A stretch of DNA of 64,000 nt. Source: Fulvia fulva (taxonomy: Eukaryota; Ascomycota; Dothideomycetes; Mycosphaerellales; Mycosphaerellaceae). Below, one piece after another: positions 25,293 to 36,326 of this stretch (the stretch's first letter is position 1; every line of letters starts with the position of its first letter). The notes below the pieces were generated by a model that worked only from the letters and a program-made list of their open reading frames with translations, was not told the origin of the DNA and ran no database searches. The position numbers were made by a program, and so were the translations under genes. The DNA is taken from contig NC_063019.1 of assembly GCF_020509005.1 (NCBI RefSeq), forward strand, positions 3,844,001 to 3,908,000, given 5' to 3'.

Positions 25293-26768
25293 ATGTCGCG
25301 ACCAGGCCTGCCCGAGCGCCGAAACCCAATGCTCGAGGAAGAGCGCGCTCCTGGTCGTACGTCGCCCGCGCGCAACGGAACACGAGAAGGCGCAAAGAGC
25401 AGATGCTAATACCTGTCGCGTACAGATGAGATCCTGGTAGAGCGCCGATGCCTTGGACAGACGGAGCTCAAGGTGAAGCCTGGCCAAGTTGGCACGAGCA
25501 ATGCGACAAAGCAGGAGAACCTGGGCACGCTGGACTACGCGCATCTACGCGTTCCACTGCCCAAGGACTTGACCGGCAGCGGCATCTTTGCCAAAGGCGC
25601 AAACCGCAAATGGCCCGAGGCATACTTCTTGATGGTACGTGAAGACACAACGCAATGCGCGACATGCACGCGACAGGCGACATGCGACACGCGACACGGC
25701 AGCTAAAACTGCGCACAGCGACGATCCAGCGACGGCTTCATCAGCGCGACCGGCATGTTCAAGGCCGCATTCCCCTACGCCCAAGTCGAAGAGGAAACAA
25801 GCGAAAAGGATTACATCAAGAGCTTGGACGCAGCCTCGAGCGAAGAAGTGGCGGGTAATGTCTGGATCGACCCCGGAAGAGGTAAGTCATCAAATCCACA
25901 TTCCTCATCTGTTTGCTATCCTCACACCTCTTACTCTCGCAGCACTCGACCTGTCCAAGGAATACGGCATCGAACTGTGGATCGCCGCACTTCTCGACCC
26001 GGAGCCTATCACGCACGGTACTAGCGATCCTAAGAAGGGCATCAAGTCTCCACCGCCATACAGCATGGAGAAGGGCATCGCGAACGGCGTTGGTCGCACA
26101 CCGGAGAAGACGCCTGCGAAGGGTGGTCGCGCCGCAGCTCGATCGACAAGAGGCACGCGCGGCCTGCGCTCCGTGTCGCCAACACTCGAGAAGCCAAAGC
26201 CAGCAGGCCGCAAGGTTGCGAGCCCGGTCAAGAAGTCAACGCGCGGTCGCAAGGCCAAGTCGACCGAGGAAGATGACCCGGCCAAGGATGAAGAAGCGTC
26301 CGTGAACGGCGACAAGGAAGAGACCGTGAGAGTCGAGGTCGAGACCACCAAGGTACCCGACGAGAATGGCGAGGAGGTCATCGAAGAGACAAAGGTCCGT
26401 GTTACTGCGCCAGCGAATCACCCAGATCTGCCACCACCAAAGGACACCGATGCGATGCTGAAGCAAGCGCGCGAGATGGTGGAAGCAGCCAAAGAGGTTG
26501 ACGGTGTTAAGAGCCGGAAGACGAAGAGAAAGGCGGATGAGCTTGTTGAAGAGACTGATGAGCTCAGTGAGGAGCTTAGACCGGCGAAGAGAATCCGACC
26601 AATTGAGGTTGAGCTACGAAAGGAGCGGATCAGGCGCAGAGCCCTCACTGGTATTGTAGCCAGCTTGGCGATTGGGTGAGTACATCAAGCAACGCAAAGA
26701 CGTGGAGAACATACTGACATGTCGATAGAGCCCTTATACCCACCGTCATGACCGCCTTCGGCGCATGA
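25293..26768 (+). CDS. bqt4: Bqt4-like inner nuclear membrane protein (APSES/KilA-N domain, C-terminal anchor)
   Basis: Five exons: 25,293-25,356; 25,426-25,634; 25,719-25,881; 25,943-26,675; 26,729-26,768, giving 402 aa. The donor of intron 1 is set at GTACGT. Residues about 30-140 form an APSES/KilA-N fold with KWPEAYFLM and [19 protein letters not shown] charged, Lys/Glu-rich disordered middle contains nuclear-localisation-like clusters. The end has one hydrophobic segment ([12 protein letters not shown], then [12 protein letters not shown]) made complete only by the last splice: a tail anchor. In fission yeast Bqt4 tethers telomeres and lipids at the nuclear envelope. The APSES fold also occurs in transcription factors, but the tail anchor favours Bqt4. 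Confidence 0.88.
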
Positions 26769-27372
26769 TCAGAGAGAGGCGGAGTTAGTTCGATATACAC
26801 ACCAGCAGAAAGAGAGAGGCGATGCTGTTCCTTCTGCGTCAGCGATACCACTGTATTCTTGGAGTTTTCGGCGATCTATATCGAGGTTGTGGACAAGACC
26901 CCGCTTGTACCCATGCTACTACAGCAGAAATCTTTCTTATCCAGGTGGTGGTAGTGCATAGCGATTGGGCCAGCACGCAACGGACGTGCCAGGCCATGAG
27001 ATGGGTGGCGTGTAGCAAATTTGGGCTGTTTGGTCAAGAAGAAGAAGGACAACAGCTGGAGTCGGTAGTATGCGCTGAAAAGTCGGAGTAAGCTTAATGC
27101 AAGAATGTTCTGTCAAGTCGACTTCTCTGGAGATCGAACGATATTGACACCAGTCCTTACGATGCCCCAAGGCGAGCCGGAACGAGACGCTCTATTCCGC
27201 CCACAATACTGAGCAAGACCGCCAGCGTCGTGGGAGGCTCTCGATCGCAGCAACGCGATCTTGCACCGTTGTCTCTCTTCCCTGGTCTGGCTTCGGGCAC
27301 AATGAAGAACAAAGTGCTATTTCTGATGGACTTTGCTCTTTCAAGCTAACAAAGGACTCGGTATCGCGCATT
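26769..27372. other. BQT4 3' region and upstream region of the HEFAH gene
   Basis: 604 bp with no supported gene. Frames at 26,822-27,091 (+) and 26,937-27,170 (-) lack recognisable domains and splice context. Confidence 0.5.
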
Positions 27373-28858
27373 GTGGCGATTGTGCTATGGTATATAGTCT
27401 TCAGACGCCAGCAACTCCTATCGCCGGCCATTGACTTTGCACACCTCTGTCAAATTCCCATCACACTGCTGTACAGAAACACCACGATTGCTGCAGGACA
27501 GCCTGGGGACCACAACAATCATTACAATATCACTAACATATGCAAAGATTTCCGCTGCTCAGAATTCCTGTCGTTCCGAGGTGAGATCGAACCTACGATC
27601 GTTTGTGACCTTGACAATGAGATCAACCCTGTCTTCGTACCTCAGAACCTGTCGGATGAGGCTTATGCCAAAGCTGCGCCTGCCTTCCGCCTTGCTTTGA
27701 AGGCTCTTTTGACCGATGCTGCCATGAAGTATCTACCCACTATGGCTGACGGGGATATGTACAAGGCAACTTACAACGACAAGGGCCTTTGCAAGGGAGA
27801 CAAAATCACATGGCAACAAGTGGACGAGATAGAGCAACAGCCGCCAGTCGTGGCGCCGAACGGAGAACGCTCTATTTGGTTCGTTCGAATCCTGAAGTAC
27901 CCTAGTTCCACACATCCTCGAAGCGTCAATGACGAGATGCGTGAAAGGGCACGCGTCTTGATCGCTAACATGGCAAGTATGATTGACACCGAATTCACTG
28001 ACTTTGATGGCGAAGATGATGCTCCAAACGGCCGATCAAGTGCATTCGAAGGGCCTTTACCAGCTCACCTCCATCAACATTTCCGCCGAGGCTTCCGTTC
28101 CATAAATCAAATCAACTTCAAGATGCTCCAAGATCTGGAAGACGTCTCACAACCCGAATACCACCAGCTCAAACTTGCGGCCACTTTGGTGCACGAATTC
28201 GCACACGCATTCCAGAAAGCTGTCAACGGCAAACGACGCGAAGAGGTGCTACTGCAAGAACTCGCCCATTGTAGAGGCTGGCTACGACTTCGTCAACGAG
28301 ATCTTCGGAGGCATCGTCAATCTAAACAGCGCCTTGTTCGAAACTTGTGGCCGGAAGTGGACGAAGAAGAAGAATTTACCACCACGTTCCAAGATGAATG
28401 GCGCACCTGCCATCAAGATAGCAGTCCTACAGGAATGGCCCTCCCAAATCATCGCCGAGTCCTACGGCGAATGTGGTCGCAAAATTGGCCTTCGTTGCGG
28501 CTGGAGTGTCGCTGTGGCGCGCGTCAACGCACTCACGTCCTCGTACATGCAGAGCGTGTTCACAAATTCCTTTTGGCATGCCGGTAGGTACTCTGCAGCT
28601 GTCTTGACGGACCGCAGCTCGCCGTTCTGGTATATTGGTCATGAACGTCAAGTTGTGGAAGGTGAGTCGAGGTTGGTTCAGAAGGATTGGTCGCTGGGCG
28701 ATCCGGTTATTCATAGGTATTATGGTGGAGGTATGGTGGCTGCATCGCAGTGGAGGCCGCGGGGCCAGGAGCAGGAGGATCTGGATATTCTTGGGGATGC
28801 GATGATTATGCGTCCAACACGGAGGATGGTGGGTCGCAAGCGGCGTGAGGATAAATAA
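27373..28858 (+). pseudogene. Uncharacterised protein with HEFAH metalloprotease-like motif, frameshifted
   Basis: The first frame (27,373 to about 28,240) encodes conserved-looking sequence up to LVHEFAHAFQKAVNG, with an HExxH zinc-binding-type motif at 28,192-28,206. The matching downstream sequence (EAGYDFVNEIFGGIVNLNSALFE, and so on to 28,858) lies in the next frame. The change occurs between 28,206 and about 28,262, in KRREE/RCYCKNSP. No GT-AG intron of reasonable size with the correct phase bridges them, so a 1-nt insertion (or 2-nt deletion) or an assembly error is likely. Such proteins, with HExxH followed by an EAG(Y/F)D segment, are familiar as uncharacterised hypothetical proteins of Dothideomycetes. 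The third zinc ligand is not assigned, though Glu of EAGYD is a candidate. The true start may lie downstream of 27,373. Confidence 0.6.
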
Positions 28859-29840
28859 GTTGGCCATTCGCAAGCGTCTTGTTGAGACTGCGGGTTTGAT
28901 AGGATCCAAGTGAGTTGCCTGGACCACAGCAGTCTTTACTGTACGTGCTGTCGTCTGGGTCGTACACGGTATCCGCCATAGCTAAGGTCTTTGGTGATCT
29001 CAACTCTTTGTAGACATGTCAAACTCACGACGTGCCAGCTCCCAACTTCGACACACCTCTCCCTCTCTCTCCAACTCCTATGCTTCCATCAAACTTCCCC
29101 CATCCCACCCATCGCTCAGCATTATCACTGCAACAATAAGCACTACCACCCGTCACGCTTCCCCTACACTGTACCAACCACACCTTCTCCCCGGACCACG
29201 GCCCGACTCCCGATACCACCAAGCCGCACAACCACAAAGATTCAGAGCGAGTCATTGGCTCGCTATGGCTTCAGACTAGAGGATGGACTCCGAGAAACAA
29301 CCACGACCACCACAGCATTGACGCAGTGACGACGCTCGTGGTCATTCAGCATAACGATACCCGGATGCGTCGTAGCCGAGTGTGGAATGCTGGTGGTGGG
29401 GAGGTTGCACAGCATACGGCATGCCGACTGTGCCGATGCTGCGCTGCGTGGCCGTGGTGCATTCCGAGGTTTTGGGCTGGTCACTGCTTTGGTTTCACAA
29501 GGCTGGTGCTACTGATCTGATTTAATTTGGAGGATCTGGGTGCAGTGTGAAGCGTCATGGTAAGAAGTGGTAGAAGACTATTGCAATAAGGCATCATTTG
29601 ACTCTTCGAAGTCGAGTCTGTTTCGATTTGTAATCACATCGACAAAGTGGCGATGGAGGATGTTTGCAGCAAATGCACCCGAAGTGCTCATTGAAGGCCG
29701 TCTACAGTACCTCTATAGCAGGACCATGAGTCCTGACCGAAAAGTGGTACCACGCATGTCGCCATGTCACTGGCCAAATCTCCCTTATGTGTAGTTTGTC
29801 CATGATATCATGCATCTCTCAATGCCTTCTCTTGACCACT
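28859..29840. other. Intergenic stretch, no supported gene
   Basis: 982 bp. A plus-strand frame at 29,016-29,279 (87 aa, Ser/Thr/Pro/His-rich) has no domain signal; the CT-rich, purine-poor strand resembles a fungal promoter or UTR. I leave it unannotated as a gene. Confidence 0.45.
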
Positions 29841-30354
29841 TTATGCGTGCTGCTGGATGGCAGTCTCGAGCGCCTTTGGGTTGGCACCGACAACGGTCTC
29901 GATTGGCTCCTTGCTGTCACCCTTGAAGAGGAAGAAGGTTGGCATGGCGCGGACAGAGAGCTCCTGTGCGACCTCTGGGACCTCGTCGACGTCGACCTTG
30001 TAGAAGCGGACGTTGGGGTATGTGTCGGAGAACCTGTCCAATGCATTAGCGCATGCTCGCCACATCTCTCGGAACTGTCTGTGGTACTCACTTGACAACC
30101 TGTGGCGCAATGACCTTGCATGGACCGCACCATGTCGCGAAGCAGTCAATGACCATCAAAGTATCCTTGTCCTCTCTCGCCTTGTCGTAGTCGGCCTTGC
30201 TGCCCAAGACGTGAACGCCCTCCTTGCCCATGGTTGCTGAGAAGTATCGGTTGGTGGTCGCGAGGATGGGTTGGTATGTGTCTTGTGTTCGAAGAGTGGT
30301 GGGTCTGAAGCTGCGTGCGCTGGTAAGTAGTGTTCGTCGGAAAGCTGCAGACAT
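29841..30354 (-). CDS. Thioredoxin with N-terminal mitochondrial-type presequence
   Basis: Two exons: 30,354-30,092 and 30,033-29,841, with a 58-bp intron (GTGAGT...GACAG), giving 151 aa. The active site WCGPCK (Cys76, Cys79) is followed by VIAPQVVKFSDTYPNV, VDVDEVPEVAQE and the cis-Pro loop AMPTFFLFK: a complete thioredoxin fold of about 105 aa. Residues 1-41 are Arg/Ser/Thr-rich and free of acidic residues before Asp25 (MSAAFRRTLLTSARSFRP), typical of a mitochondrial presequence. A second ATG at codon 42 (30,231; MGKEGVHVLG) is exactly where cytosolic thioredoxins begin, so one locus could supply both compartments. It is intact. Confidence 0.94.
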
Positions 30355-31427
30355 GTAGGTCTACGGCGGCGAGGAGGGGTATATGTAGAGGGGGACTGTA
30401 GGTATTTGAGATGTCGGCTTTATAATGAGGATGCAAGGGAGACGCTTCTAGCTGCAAAATTAGGTGATCAACTCGGGGGCAACAAGCCGAGCTTGGCCGC
30501 TTGCGGGCCGAGTCAATGCCGTTGGTGTTGCTGCGCTCTGCGTGGATGCTTTGGGTAAAGAGACAGCGACGTACCTTGTGGATTGGGTATGTGATCGGGT
30601 GTGGAATCTTTGCTGGTGGCATGAGTAATTGAAATGTTTACGCAGCAGATAGACGCAGGGCTGGGTTGCAGGGAAGCGGGATGATGCCACTTTGATGACG
30701 ACACAAATTGCCCCTCGCTGCACGTACTCGGCTTTTGTGTGAGTGGGTCTTCTTGCTTCATTCACTTCGCAACAGCATGCAGGTCATCGATCACATGTCA
30801 GACCCAGATCGGAGAAGATTTCATAGCCAAAACTGGGCTTTTGGCCCAAGGAGCTTCTCACTTGCTGCGGCCGCCGTTGTGGTTTGGGCAACTTACGAGC
30901 CATTGACTCGATGAAGCGACAACATGAGAGGATCGATGCGAACAGACTAGTCAGGGATCAGCACATGAACTTGAGAGGATTCGCTCGACATGATCTATCT
31001 ACGTCTACAGCGTATCAAAATAGCCCGTCCGCCGCCACTAACGAGTTCCGCAAGCAGATTCCTGGCTGTCCATTGGGAGACAACCCTTCCGATGTCAGAA
31101 GTCACATTGTAAGGTCACAGCACTGTCTATGCGCTACGCTTCAGGAAAGTCGCGTCCAAGGGCTCTCGACAAAAAAGGTGGCCGCTGCACAATCACAGAC
31201 TGGCCTCTTGTAAGCGGCGACCAATATACCGCAGCGTAGCAAGCGCCGTAAACATGGAAGCGGGAGCGTTACACGACGCGCCTCTCTACGAAATTGCTTA
31301 GGCCGACGGTGCTTAGATCCTTTCGCACACGCTATAATCACTGTCGCTACTTGAAGCACGGCGGCCACCTATTTTGTCAGGGGCCCTCGGTCGCGAAGAT
31401 CAAACAAAACTCACCTCCGATCGCCCC
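30355..31427. other. Intergenic stretch, no supported gene
   Basis: 1,073 bp upstream of the thioredoxin and downstream of the 2EXR-like gene. Frames on both strands (for example 30,884-31,213 plus) have no recognisable domain. It presumably holds the thioredoxin promoter. Confidence 0.5.
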
Positions 31428-31997
31428 TTACTCTTCGATGGCCTTGCGGACCACAAAGCCATCTGCCGCCTCGTAGCTATCGATGTCCGGAAGTGCGATC
31501 CAAATGACCTCGTGCTGCTCCTGCGCCTCCGTCGACTCCTCCTCATCGTCATGCATCTTCTCATCTTCATCCTGATCCTCTTCGCCCCGCTCTACCTCCT
31601 CAACCTTGACCCTCATCGGCAACTTCACCACATCTTCGCACAAGCCTTTGCATCGCAGTCCAAGTTTCTGCAGATCCTCCTTCCCTCGAGAAACCTGCAT
31701 CGACCAGATATGAGCGTAATCTGGGTGGGAGGCCAGTACCGATCGCAACGCTGCGAGCTTGTGTGGCTGCAGGCGTTTGAGCCAGAGATCCGTCATGATC
31801 GAATTGACGAAGCAGAACGTGTTGCCGCCCCAGAAGACTGGAAAAGCTCCGTTACGGATTTGACGGTTCGTGAGGAGTAGTGCTGGTTCGCGGGGTTTGT
31901 GGTCTTGGTATTTGCCGAAGTCCTGATCGTTGGGGTCGACGAGTGCGAACTGGTAGATCTGGTTGCGGAGCTCGGGTGGGAGCTCTAGGAGGCCCAT
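31428..31997 (-). CDS. 2EXR/F-box-like fungal protein of unknown function
   Basis: A single exon of 189 aa. The start LLELPPELRNQIYQFAL is the signature N-terminus of a large fungal family (2EXR or F-box-like), followed by PALLLTNRQIRNGAFPVFWGGNTFCF and a helical segment. The C-terminal third is highly acidic (VERGEEDQDEDEKMHDDEEES), probably disordered. The family is expanded in filamentous ascomycetes and mostly uncharacterised; a role in substrate selection for ubiquitin ligases is only a guess. The start codon is directly before the signature. No intron is needed. Confidence 0.78.
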   Translation of the reverse strand: MGLLELPPELRNQIYQFALVDPNDQDFGKYQDHKPREPALLLTNRQIRNGAFPVFWGGNTFCFVNSIMTDLWLKRLQPHKLAALRSVLASHPDYAHIWSMQVSRGKEDLQKLGLRCKGLCEDVVKLPMRVKVEEVERGEEDQDEDEKMHDDEEESTEAQEQHEVIWIALPDIDSYEAADGFVVRKAIEE

Positions 31998-32664
31998 CGC
32001 TGTTGGGATTGGGGTTTGGGAGTCTAAGATGTAATGGGTCCCTTGTTGCTGCTGCAGAGGAGCCTGCCTGATTGCTGTTTGGACTGTCGTGAATGTTCAG
32101 GTAGCGACGACTGGACGGAGGACCTTGGGGACAGATGCGGGAGACGAAGAAAAGAAAGCGAGGCAACAGTTCAAATATGAAGTGATGATCAGCCCACAAC
32201 AGGTAGTGAATTTGGAAAGGTCAATTGAAGAATGTTATTGTCCCCGAGCTTTCATTCACATCTGCCGTGTCGAATGCCTTGCCTGCGAGTTGAAAGCGGT
32301 TTGAATGGTCGAGAGAAATGTCTTCAACGTGTGATGTCAAGCCCAAGGCTCATGCTCAATGGGACTGACTTCGTAGATCTCCAGTTCAGCATGCCGGGAT
32401 TTCTGGCCATGACGTTTGACCATCAATTGACAGCGAAAGTGCCACACGCTTGGTAGCCGTAGGAGCGGATGACGTCTCACCCGGCCTGATCTAATGATGT
32501 TGACATTGCTCAGCTGCTCGGTTGTGCGATAGCAAATGCGCCAGATATCTTTTCGAGAATCCCTCGCTGTATTTCTATGGTGTCATTCGGGTTGACCATT
32601 GGGGCCTCGAACGTGATGACCTGCGTCGTATTCTCACGTAGCAAGTCTGTTGTCTCTCCAGTCC
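31998..32664. other. Intergenic stretch, no supported gene
   Basis: 667 bp between the 2EXR-like gene and the F-box-like pseudogene. Overlapping short frames on both strands; none with a recognisable domain. Confidence 0.5.
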
Positions 32665-33393
32665 TCAGGCTTCAGGTGCTTTCCAGATGATCATGCTCAG
32701 ATCATCATCGCCAGGCGTCATTCCCTCGCTGCCGGATATCCAATGCACTCTGGTCCATCTGGTTGTTTGCTCGTGTTTGAACACCACGTCCACAAGCTCC
32801 ATCACAGTCGGCGGTCCATCGAGTGCGAGCTCACCATATGGAATCCGTCGACGAAGCTTGTAGTATCTGGCGTCTTCATCTCTAATCTCCACCCACAAGG
32901 AAACCTCGGGAGCGCAAGACTTCCACAAGCACATGTTTGAGAAGCTTGCACCTTGTCGTAGGCGGGCCAGAGCTGAAGTCGATATCTTAACTTCGATAAA
33001 TTTTGCCCAGGGCAACGAACATGTCGAGCACCATGGATAACGTCCTACGGGATCACGGTCCTTGAGCAGTGGATTGAGCTCCATGCTCTCACAGCCATCG
33101 TCGTCGTCCAGAGGAGGTGTTGGCGGTGTGTACCAGAGCATCTCTTTGATCTGTGGCGAGTACTCGATGGTGGCATAGAACATCTTGTTGACTCATTTCG
33201 AGAGTAAGACCTCTCTCATTGGGAGATGAAGCAAGACTTGCTCGAGGAGTTCAGTGATGTTCAGGGCGCAGTGCGCGGCGGTGGTGTTCTGCGTCGTGTC
33301 GGAAGGTAGGCGGCTCGGTGGTACTGTTGCAGTAGCATGGTCGTCTTCGCACTTGTAGCCTCCAGGCATGGTCCGAGATGATTGTACTCCCAT
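32665..33393 (-). pseudogene. F-box-like protein with one in-frame TGA
   Basis: Two frames, 33,393-33,193 and 33,183-32,665, are in the same register and separated only by TGA at 33,195-33,193. The upstream part has an F-box-like N-terminus (ITELLEQVLLHLPMREVLLSK). The downstream part continues as fungal F-box relatives do (VNKMFYATIEYSPQIKEMLWY, then a C-terminal domain ending LSMIIWKAPEA). Relatives usually have Arg/Gln at the stop position, so CGA-to-TGA is the simplest cause. Read through, it would be 242 aa, a normal size. Only one lesion is visible, so recent loss, a programmed stop or a sequencing error all remain possible. F-box proteins select substrates for SCF ubiquitin ligases. 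Confidence 0.75.
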
Positions 33394-33509
33394 GTTGTTG
33401 TCGCCTCGCAGTGGTGGTTGCGATCGGAAGGCAGTATTGAGATACTTTCAAATGTCCGAGCTCCTTTGGTTTGGTGGCGCTTTTGACTCACCAGCCAGCG
33501 TTTGCAGTC

Positions 33510-34943
33510 TCACTTCTGGAACAGCTTCACTTCGAGCTTCCGGGACGGAACATACAGAACTGCAGTGACTGCGAACGCCATCTCGAAGCCAATGTCGCCT
33601 GTATGTACCGCAATGGGACCAGTATACCAGACTTGTGAGTATACGCTTCACTGTCAGATCTGCGAAAGATGGTGTGCTCCGCCACCACGACTGCCACAAA
33701 GGCCGCAGCCCAGTACCCAATGAGCCCAATAAAGTTCTCGAGGTTCGTGAAGAAGTTTGTCGCCGCCACAATTGATACTGGGATCACAATCGCAGTAATG
33801 ACAATCGAAAACAGAGCTCGAGGAATGTTCACAAGCCACGGCATCAGCAGCTGGAAGTTCAACGTGATGCTGTACATCGTAGCCGAGATGTTACCCAGCA
33901 GTGTGAGCGACAAGATGACGACCAAGAACTTGCCGAAGCTCCCAGCTGGCTCGAGCATCGCGGCGAGGACACCGCCGACGGATCTGTTATTGTAGCCTTC
34001 CTGCCATGATGGAACATTTGGAACAGCACCACCGATGGCTGCACCGAGAACCATCAGAGGGACTGTAGGCAGGAACAGGCCGCAGTAAGTGTAGGCGAAG
34101 ACCTTCGAGCTTCGAGTCTCGGGCGGGATGTAGATGGCGAAGTTCGACGCAAGGGCAGCCCATGGCACCAGAAAGCCAGCGATAAGAGCACCGAATGACA
34201 AAATGGTAGCTACTGATGGAGCTTCTGTCACAACTTGCTTGTGCAAATGCTTCCCACCACACCCGGTCGCAACAGTTATGGCGATCAAAGCCGGGATCCA
34301 GGCATAGCGCTGGTAGTGGTGCAGAACTCGCAAGCCGCAGAAAGAGACCGGAAGTGCTAGAACCCCGATGATTACGATCCCGACAGTGGGCGTCAGATCA
34401 TCCTTCGTGACGGAGGACAGTGTCAAGCCTCCGACTACGCTATCGATGACACAAAAGCCCGTCAAGTCGCCAGATTGAGCAGGACCGGGATCGAGACTAG
34501 GTATTTGCCGAAGCTGAATCGAGCTTGAATCATCTGTCGCATACCAGTCCTCGGACGCAAGGTGGCCAGGTACGCTGTTGGGCCACAGCACAGCAGGCTG
34601 AGGAAGAGGATGACGAGAGAGGCATCTCGAAGACTGAGGCCGTAACTCAGGGTGCCGACCATGCCAGTCACGATTCTGTGAACAGTCAGTGGAGCCATAT
34701 ACTTAGAGAAGGGGTGAGTCACGGCAACATATTCGTGCTCAATGTGAACCATAATGTAAAGATGTTGAACACCCGCCGGTCAGTACGTTATTCGACAGGT
34801 ACTGGCTGCACTCCAGCTTCTGCGATGCCAGTACGTGTCACAGTCTTGTTCCATAGCCTCTGACAGCTGGATGCCAGACTCTCGACGTCTCGGTCCTGTC
34901 TTTGTTGTTCATGTTCGAATGTCTTCCCAGCAGCTGTCACCAT
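33510..34943 (-). pseudogene. NCS1 purine/cytosine permease (Fcy2-like), degraded
   Basis: Similarity to fungal Fcy2-type nucleobase:cation symporters is clear: TLWFTLSTNMLP, the spliced IVTGMVGTLSYGLSLRDA, ARFSFGKYLVSIPVLLNLAT, LTGFCVIDSVVGG, GLIGYWAAAFVAVV. Start taken at 34,943. Lesions: an in-frame TAA at 34,790-34,788 where relatives have Glu/Gln before RTD; a 1-nt deletion near 34,463, within ACTTGACGG, shifting the frame at NLAT/LTGF; and near 33,630 a missing stretch of tens of residues plus a frame change, after which the C-terminus (TGPIAVHTGDIGFEMAF) resumes in another frame and ends at 33,510. A 47-bp intron lies at 34,722-34,676. About 10-12 membrane helices would be expected. 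It cannot make a full-length transporter. Confidence 0.87.
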
Positions 34944-35817
34944 CGCACCTCCGAGCTGGGCAGTTGCGTGGTATGGAATGTCTTGCGGCGACAACGATAG
35001 AATATACAAGACGAGGTAGATGCCATTGCCATGATGAAGTCTAGACTCATATTCCTTAGCGGCATCGGGCAGTGGCAAGAAGAGGCGGATCGTCGTTGGC
35101 CGATTTTTCACAATGGCAAGCTTTCTCGGATCACCGGGCCGAGAGCTCTTTGTCCGTCGCCGGATCGACTGCTTGGTGTGACAGAACAGGACTGTACAGA
35201 ATGAATGCCAAGCACGGCAGAATTCACTAGTACAAGTTGTATGATCCATGTGGCTCTTTACAGCGAAGAACAGGAGGAATCAAAGTCAGACATTACCTGC
35301 AAAACGCTTATCCCGAATCCTCCCGCCCCATGCGTGCAATTGCCTCATCAATGCTCCTTCCCATACCCGTTCACCTTCCCATTGACATGACCATTGACTT
35401 TCACATGTCCATTCGTCTCAGCGTGTCCATTCGGCATCGTCTCCTTGTAGATGATTGTCCCTGAATATGTGCTCGTGTTGGCGTCGCTCCGGTCATGTCT
35501 CACTCGGGATTCTGGCTTCATGATGCTAAGTGGATTGATCAATCCTTTTGTGCTGTACCGACTGAGGTCGGTGGAATCTGGTCTGTGACCGCACTCTGAT
35601 GCATGATCTAGTCCGCGAGTGCATGAGAACCCCAGCATACTGTATTCCTTGCGCGCGCTATACTTTCCAAAAGAACGGAACTGCCTTGACGGCGGAGATG
35701 CTGTCCTGGTCGTATAGCTTTTGTGATGCTTCTGATGTCGAACGTGACCGGGCTACGTCAGGCGCTGCGCGTATCGTCAGACAATTTCCAAATCCACTAG
35801 CAGTGCGTCAACTTACC
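34944..35817. other. Intergenic stretch, permease upstream region
   Basis: 874 bp. A 96-aa minus frame at 35,638-35,348 ends in an Asn-Gly-His/Val-rich tract (repeated NGH, NGHV and NGK units). It has no domain match I recognise and no convincing start or splice sites, so I list it here only as a possible small or terminal exon. Confidence 0.4.
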
Positions 35818-36326
35818 CTAGTTCATCCGGCCATACGGCGGGTTGTTCTGGTCCCACGCCACCTCCTGCACCCACACAGTCTCCTTGTGTGGGCCATCCT
35901 TCAGGCAGAGCTTCCATGCATTGCCAGCACGCTCGTTCAGATAGCTGAGAATGTCCTTCGGGCCGCACTCGTACCACTGCGCTTGTCCGATACCGATCTT
36001 GCCACAACGCTCGAAGGAGAAGCGCTTGGCATAGATCTCAGCGGACTCACAGTCGATGAAGGCGCCGACGGCGATCGGGTAGGTCTTCGCGCCCTCGAGG
36101 TCAGAGTTTGGACCTGGTCCATTGTACTCTTCGACGAGATGCTGGATCACGTAGATCTTGTCGGGTTGTGCGTAGGCGTTGTTGGTCTGGCTTTTGGCGA
36201 TGAAAAGAGGCTGGACGAAGCCGTCGTTCTTGTTGCCGGAGGGGCTCTTCTTGGTGGGACTATATTGGGTCAGTGTTGGCTCGAGTGTGTTGCTGTGGTG
36301 GTGTTGACTCACCCGATGCCTACCAT
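35818..36326 (-). CDS. Small conserved-looking protein of unknown function
   Basis: Two exons: a 14-nt first exon (36,326-36,313; MVGIG) and 36,259-35,818, joined by a 53-bp intron (GTGAGT...ATATAG), giving 151 aa. The sequence is even in composition, without signal peptide or membrane segment: NKNDGFVQPLFIAKSQTNN, then a compact mixed alpha/beta-looking region with three Cys, ending DQNNPPYGRMN. A longer unspliced frame to 36,522 is low-complexity His/Ser/Thr-rich and probably 5' UTR. The splice replaces that with a short start after a good ATG context (ACGATGG). I do not recognise the family. Confidence 0.7.

Noticed and set aside
25357..25425. Alternative donor for BQT4 intron 1 one triplet upstream (GTCGTA at 25,354)
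   Set aside because: GTACGT at 25,357 fits the fungal donor consensus; both give the same downstream frame, so only one residue changes.
28206..28262. A GT-AG intron explaining the frame change in the HEFAH gene
   Set aside because: The only candidate (GTGCTA...TTGTAG) would be about 30 bp and its phase does not restore the downstream frame.
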